DNA of 64,000 nucleotides from Populus alba (lineage: Eukaryota; Streptophyta; Magnoliopsida; Malpighiales; Salicaceae). The notes beneath the pieces are model-generated. The model worked only from the letters and a program-made list of their open reading frames with translations, did not search any database and was not told where the DNA came from. Positions 11,155 to 21,663 of this stretch are shown piece by piece (the stretch's first letter is position 1; each line of letters starts with the position of its first letter). A program made the position numbers and the translations under genes. The stretch spans positions 1,426,001 to 1,490,000 of the forward strand of contig NC_133302.1 of NCBI RefSeq assembly GCF_005239225.2, read 5' to 3'.

Positions 11155-11362
11155 GGTAAATTCTTGTATAAATTATAATATTTATTTTATTTTTTTCTTT
11201 TCATTTTTCATTTTATCTAATTTTGTTTCTTTTCTTTTCTTTTGTTTCTTTTTCTTCTCTTTTCTTTTCTTCCTTTTATTCTCTTCTTACACGTGCATGA
11301 GAGTTTGGTCACGTACATTAAGTGGTCGACTTTGTAGGGTATCCTCATCATTTTCAGAAAAT

Positions 11363-12058
11363 ATGGCTAAAGAAGATAACCAATCGCTTCATAATGAGAA
11401 TAACCGTATGAGAACACTTAGAGACCACATGAATCCCACAAGAACAAGTGCACCCTCATGCATAGTTTTCCCTCCTGATGCATCTCATTTTAATTTTAAA
11501 CTAGAAATTATTCAACTTTTACCTTCTTTTCATGGCTTAGACCTAGAAAATCCATACTTGCATTTAAGGGAATTTGAGGAGGTTTGTAATACATATAATG
11601 ACTCAAACTGTAGCATGAACACCATTCGGTTAAAGCTTTTTCCTTTTTTCATTAAAAGATAAAGCTAAAACATGGCTTACAAAATTTGAGACCAGGATCC
11701 ATTCGTGCTTTGGGATGAAATGCAACAACAATTTTTAAAGAAGTTTTTTCCGTCTCATAGAACAAACTCTTTCAAAAGACAAATCATCACTTTCACTAAA
11801 AAACCAGGAGAAACATTTTACCAATGTTGGGATAGGTATCGAGATCTGCTTAATACTTGCCCTCATCATGGTTTTGAAACATGGAGATTGGTTTCACATT
11901 TTTATGAAGGGTTAACACCTAGAGATAGGCAAACGGTTGAATTGATGTGTAATGGAACTTTTGAAGATAAAGACCCTAATGAAGCAATGGAGTACCTTGA
12001 CTTGCTAGCCGAAAATGCTCAAAATTGGGGACAGCCACAGGTACTTATGAGGCACTAG
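11363..12058 (+). pseudogene. Athila-type gag (N-terminal part), frameshifted
   Basis: Starts at ATG 11363 (MAKEDNQSLHNENN). The capsid-like core is visible: PSFHGLDLENPYLHLREFEE, then NTIRLKLFPF, then (after frame changes at 11640-11710) FPSHRTNSFKRQI, CPHHGFETW, FYEGLTPRDRQTVELMCNG and EAMEYLDLLAENAQNW. These are standard Athila-lineage Gag blocks (virus-like particle formation). The frame is lost near the six-T run at 11646 and again near 11690, both small indels in or near homopolymers. A stop at 12058 breaks the link to the zinc-knuckle part. Confidence 0.82.
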
Positions 12059-12205
12059 GTAAAAACTCAACCTCATACATCTAGTGGGGGTATGCACAAC
12101 CTTAGGGAAGATCATGACCTCCAAGCCAAGTTTGCATCTTTAGCTAGAAAAGTCGAAGCACTTGAATTGAAAAAAAGTGGTCAATGAAAATCTGTTCAAA
12201 ACATT

Positions 12206-13852
12206 GTGTGTCAAATCTGTGAAACCAATGAACATTCAACAAATGATTGTCCAACTTTGCCTTCTTTTAGGGAATGCCTCCATGAACAAGCCCATGCTTT
12301 AAATAGTTTCCAAAGACCCAACCATAACCCATACTCACAAACGTATAACCCTGGTTGGAGAAATCACCCAAATTTTAGTTGGAGGAGTGATAGCAACAAT
12401 GCACAAACTTCACAGCCACCATTTCAAGCACACCATAATTTTCAAAATTCTCATGGATATGCACCTCCTTATGCTCCACCTCCTAGAAGAAATCTTGATG
12501 AAACATTGCATGCATTCATTGAAAAGCAAGAGGCAATCAACACTCAACTTGCTCAAGGCATGATAGATTTTAAAGATACTCTTGCAAAGTTAACATCTGC
12601 TCTTAGTTTACAAGAGAAAGGTAAGTTTTCATCTCAACCACAACAAAATTCAAAAGGGCAATATAATGCAAATGCAAATAGTTCTGGAAGCCAACACATG
12701 GATCAAGTCAAATCAGTCATCACTCTTCGTAGTGGTAAGGTTATTAAAAAACCCATTCTTGAACCTTGTGAGAAAGATGATGAGTCTATCTCTGAGGGTA
12801 AGGAAGTGGTTGAATCTGAATATTACAAAGAGAAGGCTGATTCCCCGCCAGCACTTCCATTTCCTCATGCCATGACCAAACAAAGGAAAGTCAATCACAA
12901 CTCTGAAATCTTTGAAACTTTCAAACAGGTAAGGATCAATATACCTTTGTTGAATGCTATTAAACAGGTTCCTTCCTATGCTAAATTTTTGAAAGATCTG
13001 TGCACTGTAAAGAGAAAACTGAATGTGAAAAAGAAAGCCTTTTTAGCCGAACAAGTAAGTGCCATTCTTCAGAACAATAATGCTTTGAAATATAAAGACC
13101 CTGGTTGTCCTACAATTTCTTGCTTTATTGGAGAACATAAAATTAAAAGAGCCTTACTTGATCTTGGAGCTAGTGTGAATTTACTTCCATATTCAGTTTT
13201 TCAGAGTCTCAATCTAGGTGAGTTAAAACCAACTTCTGTAACTCTTTTACTCGCCGATAGATCTGTAAAAGTGCTTAGAGGAATAATTGAAGATGTGTTA
13301 GTACAAGTCGATAAATTCATTTATCCTGTGGATTTTATTATCTTGGACACGCAACCTGTTGAAGCATGTAATTCATTTCCTATTATTTTAGGACGTCCGT
13401 TTCTTGCAACTTCTAATGCATTGATTAATTGTAGGAATGGACTGATGAAGCTATCATTTGGAAACATGACATTGGAGATGAATATTTTCAACATTTGCAA
13501 GCAGCCTGGAGATGATAATGAGTTACAAGAAGTAGATCATATTGAAGAATTAGTTCATGATCAACTTGAATCTACTTTGAGTAAAATTGAGTTGAATGAA
13601 TCTGATGATTTGCAAATGATTTATTCTCAGGAAGAAATCACGGATGAAAAAGGCACTAAAAATGTTGACGCCAATCTTTTGTCAAGAGTGACAGCAGATT
13701 TGACATCTGACATCCCACCAATCAATGATTACTCTCCTGACGAATCCTTACTTTCTCTTAGTTCAATGCCTTGTCTGCTAAAAAATATCAATTTTCTTCC
13801 TTTAAGAGATTTGCCAGCTCACTGGAGTACTGAAGAAAAAGAAAAGTTTTGA
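12206..13852 (+). CDS. Athila-type Gag C-terminus and aspartic protease
   Basis: A 548-residue open frame. Residues 2-15 hold a retroviral zinc knuckle (CQICETNEHSTNDC, spacing CX2CX4HX4C). A Gln/Asn-rich linker follows. DQVKSVITLRSGKV introduces the protease region, with ALLDLGASVNLLP at the active-site position (DLG in place of the classic DTG/DSG) and a flap and closing strand up to IILGRPFLATSNALI. The frame ends FLPLRDLPAHWSTEEKEKF, just where reverse transcriptase would begin. No RT or RNase H follows. The upstream stop at 12186-12188 separates it from gag, so the start shown is the open-frame limit, not a real initiation site. Confidence 0.82.
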   Translation: MCQICETNEHSTNDCPTLPSFRECLHEQAHALNSFQRPNHNPYSQTYNPGWRNHPNFSWRSDSNNAQTSQPPFQAHHNFQNSHGYAPPYAPPPRRNLDETLHAFIEKQEAINTQLAQGMIDFKDTLAKLTSALSLQEKGKFSSQPQQNSKGQYNANANSSGSQHMDQVKSVITLRSGKVIKKPILEPCEKDDESISEGKEVVESEYYKEKADSPPALPFPHAMTKQRKVNHNSEIFETFKQVRINIPLLNAIKQVPSYAKFLKDLCTVKRKLNVKKKAFLAEQVSAILQNNNALKYKDPGCPTISCFIGEHKIKRALLDLGASVNLLPYSVFQSLNLGELKPTSVTLLLADRSVKVLRGIIEDVLVQVDKFIYPVDFIILDTQPVEACNSFPIILGRPFLATSNALINCRNGLMKLSFGNMTLEMNIFNICKQPGDDNELQEVDHIEELVHDQLESTLSKIELNESDDLQMIYSQEEITDEKGTKNVDANLLSRVTADLTSDIPPINDYSPDESLLSLSSMPCLLKNINFLPLRDLPAHWSTEEKEKF

Positions 13853-13929
13853 ACGAAGTGAAAAACTTTTATTGGATCACCCTGACTTACTCAAATATTG
13901 TCCTGATCAAAATATTTCAAAAATACATC

Positions 13930-14335
13930 CCCGACAATGAGGTAAGTAGTGTCATTAAACTTTGTCATTCTGAGGCATGTGGAGTCATTTCTCATTAAGA
14001 AAGATGACTGCAAAATCTTACAAAATGAATTTTATTGGCCCACCATATTCAAGGACACACATGCATTCTGCAAAACTTGTGAAAATTGTCAAAAAGTTGA
14101 TACTGGTCAAAAAGTTTTGCTTTATAATTCTCGACTCCATTTATTTCCTGAAAAACTAAGATCAAGATGGAGCGTTCCATTTATCTTGAAACACGTGTAT
14201 CCTTATGGGCCCTCGATATTGAGAATTCAAAGAATGACAATGTTTTGAAGGTAAATAGACATCGTTTGAAAGCTTATTTTGATGAGTTTCCTAGTGAAAA
14301 TGAATCCATTGGTTTGAATGATCTTTTAGATAAAG
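13930..14335 (+). pseudogene. Athila-type integrase remnant (zinc-binding domain joined to C-terminus)
   Basis: Across small frameshifts the HHCC domain can be read (LCHSEACG, then [20 protein letters not shown]), followed directly by the integrase C-terminal block [20 protein letters not shown] and [15 protein letters not shown]. The DDE catalytic core that should lie between them is absent. CAAAAAGTT occurs on both sides of the junction (about 14090-14120), suggesting loss by recombination between short repeats. Reverse transcriptase and RNase H are also missing upstream. The element cannot encode its own transposition. Confidence 0.8.
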
Positions 14336-14549
14336 GTTGATTATTTGTTTTTCTACTTTTTTTTTGTCTCTTTTTGGTGTGACTTTTATTTTGCTAGTCT
14401 CTCTCACCCCGGTTAAATGGCGGATAACGGTACTCCATGACTTAAATCGGTTCTTTCAGTTTTCCCAAATAACTGATATCTGTATATATTTGTACAATTC
14501 TGTGCTCTTTCTCCCTTCTTTGAATCTCATCTCCAATTTCTCTTTTGAA

Positions 14550-15065
14550 AAATGGACACTCTTGAAAAGTTGAAAAGGTATTTTCCCGCTCTGCCTCAGA
14601 ATGCGATTACAAAATTTACCGTGCTAGGTGTGCAAGATTGAGGTTGTTAATGAATCATAGAATTCCTGAGGATATTCACTGGCTAATTGAAGCAAAGGTC
14701 CGATTATCAGGTGAGTCCTCCAATTCTTTCATTTCACATATGCCTGGAACAGGTAAAAAGCACTTTTGTAAAGAAACGTCGTGCAAAACGACTGAAAGTC
14801 TGTCACAGATGTGCCAGATGGACTTGTAATGCGACATGTCATTCTTTAGGAATGGTATCTGTAAACCGTGAATGTAAGATACAATTCATTAAGGATGGGC
14901 CTGAGTAAGGGGTCTTTAGATAATCTTTTGTTGACCCTTGAGACGCATCCTAGTGGAGATGTGCATCGTGTAATTCATGATTTATGGCCACAATTCCATA
15001 AAGAACATGATCGACTTAGTGTTGGGAATCTGACTAAAAAAGACCCCTGTTTGCCAGTTTTTTAA
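14550..15065 (+). pseudogene. Athila-type 3' region with cysteine-rich open frames, unassigned
   Basis: Downstream of integrase, fragmented frames begin MDTLEKLKRYFPALPQNAI, continue NHRIPEDIHWLIEAKVRLSG, then KVCHRCARWTCNATCHSLG and KIQFIKDGPE, and end THPSGDVHRVIHDLWPQFHK. Athila elements often carry an extra 3' ORF, sometimes called env-like. This one shows no visible membrane segment and I do not recognise it. The clustered Cys residues (CX2CX4CX3C) could bind metal, which is inference. Confidence 0.4.
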
Positions 15066-15379
15066 GAAAATTGGATGGGAAGCCTATCCCCGGACCCATT
15101 AGAGGGCGTTTAAGCCGTTCTTGGACGTAAAACCAAGGGAATATGTGAGCCACAATCACAACTACCTGTACATACATGCTTTGTCAAAAATAAGAAAAAA
15201 CCTTAGATTAGATTTGAGCCTTCATCTGTGAAACCTTATGTCTTTTTGGTTTTATTAATAGCATAATATTTTGTTTTGTTACTTCTTATATTTGTTTAAG
15301 TGTGTTTCAGGGTTTGTCATTGTTCGCTGTTTCAGGTAATGTCTTTTATACTCTATCTTTCTACCTTAGGACATGAGGA

Positions 15380-15412
15380 CAATGTCTCGTTTTGGTTGGG
15401 GGGAGAGGGTAG
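15380..15412 (+). other. Polypurine tract-like sequence, upstream copy
   Basis: GGTTGGGGGGAGAGGG near 15393 resembles a plus-strand priming tract but lies about 1 kb before the 3' LTR. The real tract next to the LTR (GGTTGGGGGG, 16427-16436) has a similar sequence. The region from here to 16436 contains no ORF. Confidence 0.45.
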
Positions 15413-15828
15413 TAGTTAAAAAAAAAAAAAACTAACTTACTAACTGTAGTTGCTATTATTAAAACCATTTGACAAAATTGTTATTAAGATGGTAGAGTAT
15501 GGAGTCAGTTTTATTGACTCTAGAGATGCATCTTAGTAAGTATCAATTACCAAGGTCTATCATAATACTTCTTGAAATATTCAGGTTTATAAACTCTCGC
15601 ATTGTTATCACTTGATTTTGCTTCATATACTCATTTAACAAAGTTTCTTAAACCTTCATTTTCACACACACACTTTAACATATGCACTGTGGGTTGCACT
15701 GTTGGATTATTACATTAATTATGTTCTTTTGTTAAAAGGTAACAACTAAGGGAAAGGGATAGTATATAATTTGCAAAAAAAAAAAATTGATGATAAAAAA
15801 AAAAACGTAGATAAGTTTGGTTTCGTAG

Positions 15829-16082
15829 CCTCCCTAACCTAAGCAATTAAGCCCGAAGGGGTGTTTTAACACCTAATACCCTAAAGTCAACTGACTTGGG
15901 AGCTATTGGCCTAAAGCTTGTTACATGGGTTAAGGAGAAAGCTTAAGGAATCAAACATTGCACTATCTACGTATCAGTATCTGCAACCCGAGTTACTAAG
16001 CTCCGTAGGGGGTCTCAACACCTAATGCCCTAAGACCAACTGGTCTGGGAGTCATTAGCCGAAACTCGTTACATGGCTCCTT
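15829..16082 (+). repeat. Two tandem stem-loop units with compensatory stem changes
   Basis: Two related units of about 90 bases, each containing AACACCTAAT and ending GTTACATGG. The hairpins are at 15873-15908 (apical arms AAGTCA and TGACTT) and 16022-16058 (apical arms AGACCA and TGGTCT). In both the apical stem is flanked by CCC/GGG and a basal CTAAT(A or G) stem. The arms differ between the units while pairing is kept. Confidence 0.75.
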
Positions 16083-16436
16083 AAAGATACATTATGCTTT
16101 TAAGTTGTATGTGTATATATATATATATAAAAAAGAAATAATAATACCCAACTCAAGGAAGTTTACCTTAAAACATTTGAACATAATAATTGTTTTCTTC
16201 CAAACAACAAAGCCCATCATCTATGTTTTTCATTATATTGAGCACATAAAAAAGAAGGTTTAATAATATTCTTGTTTAAGAAATATGAAGCAGGAATATA
16301 AATTTAATGAGAGTTTGTTTATCTGGATAGATTAATAGAAGTTGAATGATGAATGCCTTGCTTTGTGGAACTTGCAAATTGTTTCTCTATTTTAACGCTT
16401 TGATTACTAGGGACTAGTAATAAGCTGGTTGGGGGG

Positions 16437-18163
16437 TGTGATTAAGTACTTTAAAAGTGCATCGTTTATCAAGGTTTATATCATCATTTTGCACTTAAAG
16501 TATCAATAACTCCTTAACTAAAGCATGTTTTATAATAACAAGTTTGATACTATAAGATACCTTAATTTATGGTTAATGCTCATTTTAAATGCAGGACTAT
16601 CACATAAATAAAAGGATTGATTGATGAGTTTAAGCATTGAAAGTTAAAGGACAAAGAGATGGCCAAAACTTAGAAAGAGATGTCGGTGTAGTCCAAACCG
16701 GAACATTGCTCGGTAATTGGATCATATCTGGAGCTCTAGATCTCGGACTTTTAGGTCTATTTTATATGGATGGAAAGGTAAAACATAGGCCTACAACTTT
16801 CATTTGCGACACCAAGATCTAAGAAGGCCGTTTTCAAGTCCAAATTATAAGAACAACGAAGAAGTCCGAAGCTGTCGCTGCAGCCCAGACACTATTTAGT
16901 GTTCAGCCCATTATCTTGAGTTCTAGAAGTCCAAATGACCTCATCTTTTTTTGTTGGGAAAGCTGAGACAATTTCCTAGAACATTCTGAGGATTCTGGGC
17001 AAATTATGATGTAAGCAATGACTTCTTGTTCAGGACAAGAAGATAAGGATTAGTTCACCAAGTCAAGATGTGGCCACCCACTCATCAATTAGTCAACAAA
17101 TCAATAGTTCCAAATTTTGGCCTATAAAAGAAGGCACTTACCATGTATTGAGGCATCTTGGTTTCCAGATCAAGATCATGCTCTTTGCTTTCTCTCTTTG
17201 TATTGCTTATGTCTTGCTTTCATTAATATCAAGTTTATGCACTTCATTTCCTTTCCTTACTAGTCAACCTCTTTCTCATTTATGTTCTTATCTTGTTCAT
17301 TATGTTTCTTTCTTTCATTATGTTCAGCTAAGTTAATTATGTTCAAGGTGAAAAGGGTACACTAATGGTGTAAGAATAAGTTATAATATAAACTTAACAT
17401 GGACCTTAACGTTGGATACTAAACATGTTTTATATTTGTTATCTTGTTCACTTTTAATATTTGGCTTGTTAAATGGTTAATCTAGATTTATGTTGTATAA
17501 ACACTTGGGTACAACAAATACTTTGGCACTTTCATAGCCCATACTGTATGGTATAACCGACACCTGAGCTATGAAAGGAACTTTGATTTGTTGTTAACAT
17601 AAGTTATAATCATGAATGCCTGCCAACATTTTACAAGTATTAGCTTTATTCAAATAAGATAACTAATGTAATCATGTTAACAATTTATAATCTGATTGGA
17701 ACCTCCTTTATATGTGGTTTCCAATTGAGTAATAAGAGTTTATATTATACTTGTTTGAAGTACCATTAGTGGATCCTCTAACCTTGACATTTGTTTTTAT
17801 TATTGTTTAATCCTTACGTTAATCTTTCATCTCAAAGATCTCATTAATTTCTTCATCTTCTGCTTTCATTATTATTATTATTATTATTATTATTTACATT
17901 CTGTTATATTATATAATTATATATCTTTGATCTTATCATAAACTCAGTATATAGGCTGGAAACCTGTGACCCGATCTTTTAGATCATTCTCAGGTATAAC
18001 AACGCCACGTACTGAGTATTATAATTATTGTTGTTGTTGTTGTATGTTATTTATAATTTATTACAATTAACCTCTATGTGGTTCGACCCCGGTCTTGCCG
18101 GGTTATTTATTACTTCGACACTCCTGCACTTGGAAAAAAGACATCAAGCTTTTGGTCGTGTCA
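16437..18163 (+). mobile_element. Athila-type retrotransposon, 3' LTR (1727 bp)
   Basis: Starts TGTGATTAAGTACTTT directly after the polypurine tract GGTTGGGGGG (16427-16436) and ends GGTCGTGTCA. Positions 16809-18163 match the truncated 5' LTR. TATA-like CCTATAAAAG at about 17121. It contains (ATT)n near 17869 and (TTG)n near 18029. It is followed by Tat/Ogre leader sequence, consistent with insertion of Athila into the Tat/Ogre element. No target duplication can be checked because the 5' LTR end is lost. Confidence 0.85.
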
Positions 18164-18850
18164 AGATTTTGTGGACTAAGCTTTGTTCTTGTCTGATTAT
18201 TGTGTTTTATTTGTTTGCGTTTTGCATGTGTATTTTAATATGCATTTTCTTTATTTTTATTGCTTACACGTTTTAATTCCTGTACATATATATGATTCAT
18301 AATGTCAATGCTTTAATTTGTTGAAACGAATACACAAGCCTTTAAGTTAAGTGGGGAATTAACGATCTGTCCTATGACTATTGATCGGTTCAGATGCGTG
18401 AAACACCCAACTCATATCTGAGAGCCTGCTTTGGTAATGGTAGGCCATACGTGTCTTAACTGTTCTTTTGCAACGCCCCCATACTACCTTTACGAAGGAC
18501 GTCACTGGGCAGATATGAGACCCTTTTGAGACCAAATAGAAAACCTATTTATATTCATATAATGAATAGACCCTGTTCTTTAGTTTGTATGCGCTATCTT
18601 TCTTTACATCAAGGCAAACCCTTCTTGACACATTTTTGAACTCAAGACTGTCACTTAGACAATTTTTCATTGAACAGTACGGGCAAGAATCAAGATTCTT
18701 GTTTCATCATGCAAGAGTTATAACCATATGGTCATCCCTCGAAAGGGCAAGTCATCATATAAATTACAGTGTTCATACATTTTAACATGCATACATGTCA
18801 GATTGAAATATAGGTTCCAAAAAGTCTAGTCAACACCCGACTTCGAGCAA
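18164..18850 (+). other. Tat/Ogre-type leader (5' untranslated) region
   Basis: Non-coding sequence between the primer region and gag of the outer Ty3 element. It contains ATGCGTGAAACACCCAACTC and AACGCCCCCATACTACC, stretches I associate with Tat/Ogre leaders in woody plants from memory. No real ORF. Confidence 0.5.
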
Positions 18851-19757
18851 GAAACATGAAAGATGAAGAGTGTGCTCAACGTGAGGCCTAATTGCACGAA
18901 GAGTTGGAGTCTCTGAAAATAAGTGTGGCTCACCTCACTAGCTTACTCAAGCAAACACTAAGAAACATCTCTGATGAAGGTCTTCTAATCAATCCGATCA
19001 CTTTCATCAAGCAATACAAATACAACATGGACATTGCGCTGACAGAACCAGTTTGTCCAATATAGAGAAAAAGGATAAGAAAGCATAAGGGGAATATGCG
19101 TCAAAGATGGCGAGAATTAGCTGCTCAAGTACATCCCCTTACTTCTGGACAAAGAGATGGTCTCTTTATTTGCTAACACACTTAAAGCACCATATACGAA
19201 CATATGATGGGTCACAGAGAACACAGTTCAGAAGCCCAACAATTCACTGATGCTGTGATAGTGCTTGTGAACGCATTAGAGCAAGGTGTCAAGAGTGGTA
19301 GAATTGCTGCACCAACCGAGAAAAGAGGCGTCGAAAGAAAAGAGGTTCACCATGTTGAAGATGGCTACAAGGGTAAAATAAATACATCCAAAATTACCGT
19401 ACTCCATCCCAAATTGCCAACATAAAAAAACCTGAACCCTAAAACTTTCAAGCCAAAAGCCAAATTGGAAATTTCCAAAGGGTTCAAGAACACTACCTCC
19501 ACAACCGTTTACCCCTGAATGAGATGTATCAAAAGCTTTTGAGCATCGGGCAAATAGCTCCAGAACCTCTAACACCTCTGCAGCCACCTTATCCTAATTG
19601 GTACAAGCCAAAACTCAATTGTGAATACCATGCTGGTATTACTGGGCATAGCATCTATACCTGCAACGCCTTCAAGAGAAAGCTTCTGCAATTAATCAAG
19701 GCTGGTTGGATAGAATTGGGAAGACGCCCCCAATGTGAATACGAACCCGCTACCTAA
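18851..19757 (+). pseudogene. Tat/Ogre-type gag relic
   Basis: Several frames together give a gag: ARNMKDEECAQREA, LHEELESLKISVAHLTSLLK (coiled-coil-like), RQRWRELAAQVHPL, QQFTDAVIV, EQGVKSGRIAAPTEKRG, MYQKLLSIGQIAPEPL and a CEYHAGITGHSIYTC zinc-knuckle-like block followed by AFKRKLLQLIKAGWIEL. These are typical of Ogre/Tat Gag proteins. Stops and frameshifts occur in every section, and the following pol is missing. Confidence 0.75.
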
Positions 19758-21663
19758 TCATGTTTTGAAGCATATTAGGATGGAATGTTTGGGGAATTAG
19801 AAAGCATCAATGGTCCAGCATGATAGCTTGAAATTTTGTGGAACTCAAATTTTGACCGTGGTATTGTTCCGCATTGTCTTTGAGTCCTCTACGCAGAGCA
19901 TTTGAGAGGAGGTTAGCCTATGAACAGATTCGCCAAAAATAGAGAATGAAGCCTGCCTTGTTATTGCCTTTTGTTAATGCTTTTGAACAAGACTTTCTCT
20001 GTTAATGAGCTTCTCTTGTGAAATAAGATCATGTGTTTTCTTTGTGTTCACATCACACTCTTCTTTTGTTGTTTTTACATTAAATAACATTTTGAGCACA
20101 ACTTTGCTCACCAAAACTATAACATTTGAAGAATTCTTTTTGTGTTCCTTTCTTCCAAAATCATAAAGAATCTCATATGTTTTCAAGGATATTTTTTTTT
20201 AGGACATCCAAAGTGCAGTACAAAAAAACAAAAATCGTGTTGATATTTGTTCAAAAACAAATGCATTCTGTAAATTCAAGTGATTCCTTAAATAGGTACA
20301 CATATACCTAGAAAACTTGAAAGAAAAAAGACAACAAAGACAAACAACACTATGAGGTGACTCAAAAAGCTGGAGTTTTATTTGACTGAATAAATCACTT
20401 TGCATACGCGCATGAAAGCAATCACCCATCAATCCTCAATGCAGTGCATTGAGATGAGGAAAGGCCATCTTTGATAATCCTTTCACAAGGCTAAAAAATA
20501 TCCGTTGCAGTCCCATTTTGAGCCTAATAATGTTTTTTTGAATAACTTCATTAGGGATCACAACCCACACTAGGGGGCAAACTAAAGAGAGTTTGTTGTT
20601 TTTACCATCCAGACAAAGCAGTGAAGATAAATAACGACTTGCAATTGGTTAAAAGATTTGAGCTTCTCATAAAAACAACTAATATGTTGTGCTCAACGAA
20701 ACAAAAACGAAGAAAACAAAGAGAAAAGCCCAAAACCCGACATTTGGGAGGCAGGACAACTTCATTTTTGAAAAAAACAAATCCAAAAGACAAAAGGTCA
20801 GGAAACAAGCACAAGTGATCCCTAGTCTTGAAATTCCTTTAAACCAACCTTTTGAGCATGCAACATATCCTATTTCTTTGTAACCCAATAACTAAAGCCT
20901 ACATTTACGTACCTTGATAAAGCCCTTTCTTGATCAAAGAGCAAGCAATCTGGATGAGGCAGTGCTTCTCTCGTGCGGGTCAAATCATTATTTCATGCAA
21001 ATAAAATAAATGCTTTGAATCAATTTAGTTCTCAATAACCCTCAAATTGAAAATTTCAATATTTTTTGACCAACCAGATGTCATTTCATCATTAAACCAA
21101 AAGCAAAAAGCTTTCATCACGTCAAGAAACCTGTCCATAGGAATCACTTGAATTCTTTAGAACAGTTTTATTTTGAACCAATATCAAAATCATTTTTGTG
21201 ATTAGAATAACTTGGAAGTTTTCCAAAAATTTTGCATGAAAACATTTCATTGTACAAAAAACTCAAACCTACTTTCACATTATCCTCACCCCAAACTTAA
21301 CCCAAGTTAAACACTTGGGGGGCATGATGATAAGCTGTGGGGCAATCAAACACACATGGTAGGGCTGGCTCCATGATTCCTTTTCTAAGGAAAAATATTG
21401 GGCAAAATTAGTAATTCTTGAAATAAAAGGTGAAGGACAAAGATGTATGATGACATTAAACCCTTCCCAGAGGTCAAGATCACAAATATGTAACCGGAGT
21501 AAGTAGAAGTGGAAAAGCCATCGAAGTTTACTACCAACACTACAACTTTTTAGAGAAGAAAGACACCATGAAGAAATGGGGGCCTATATTTCTCAGGTAA
21601 AGTATACATGCATATCAATCATAATGCATTTTTCTTTCAACATTGGCATATCAGTGTTTCAAC
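19758..21663 (+). other. Tat/Ogre-type non-coding 3' region; pol deleted
   Basis: Immediately after the gag relic the sequence becomes non-coding AT-rich DNA, so protease, RT, RNase H and integrase (expected several kb) are absent. A CACTTGGGGGGCATGATGAT motif at about 21313 resembles the polypurine-like stretch before the Ogre 3' untranslated region. Short open frames at 20.1-20.9 kb overlap on both strands and have no recognised similarity. Confidence 0.5.

Noticed and set aside
13949..14248. Separate small DNA-binding gene suggested by the CKTCENC motif
   Set aside because: It is the zinc-binding domain of the Athila integrase.
20126..20888. Several 60-77-codon frames on both strands
   Set aside because: Mutually overlapping, AT-biased and without similarity; they lie in the non-coding 3' part of the Tat/Ogre element.
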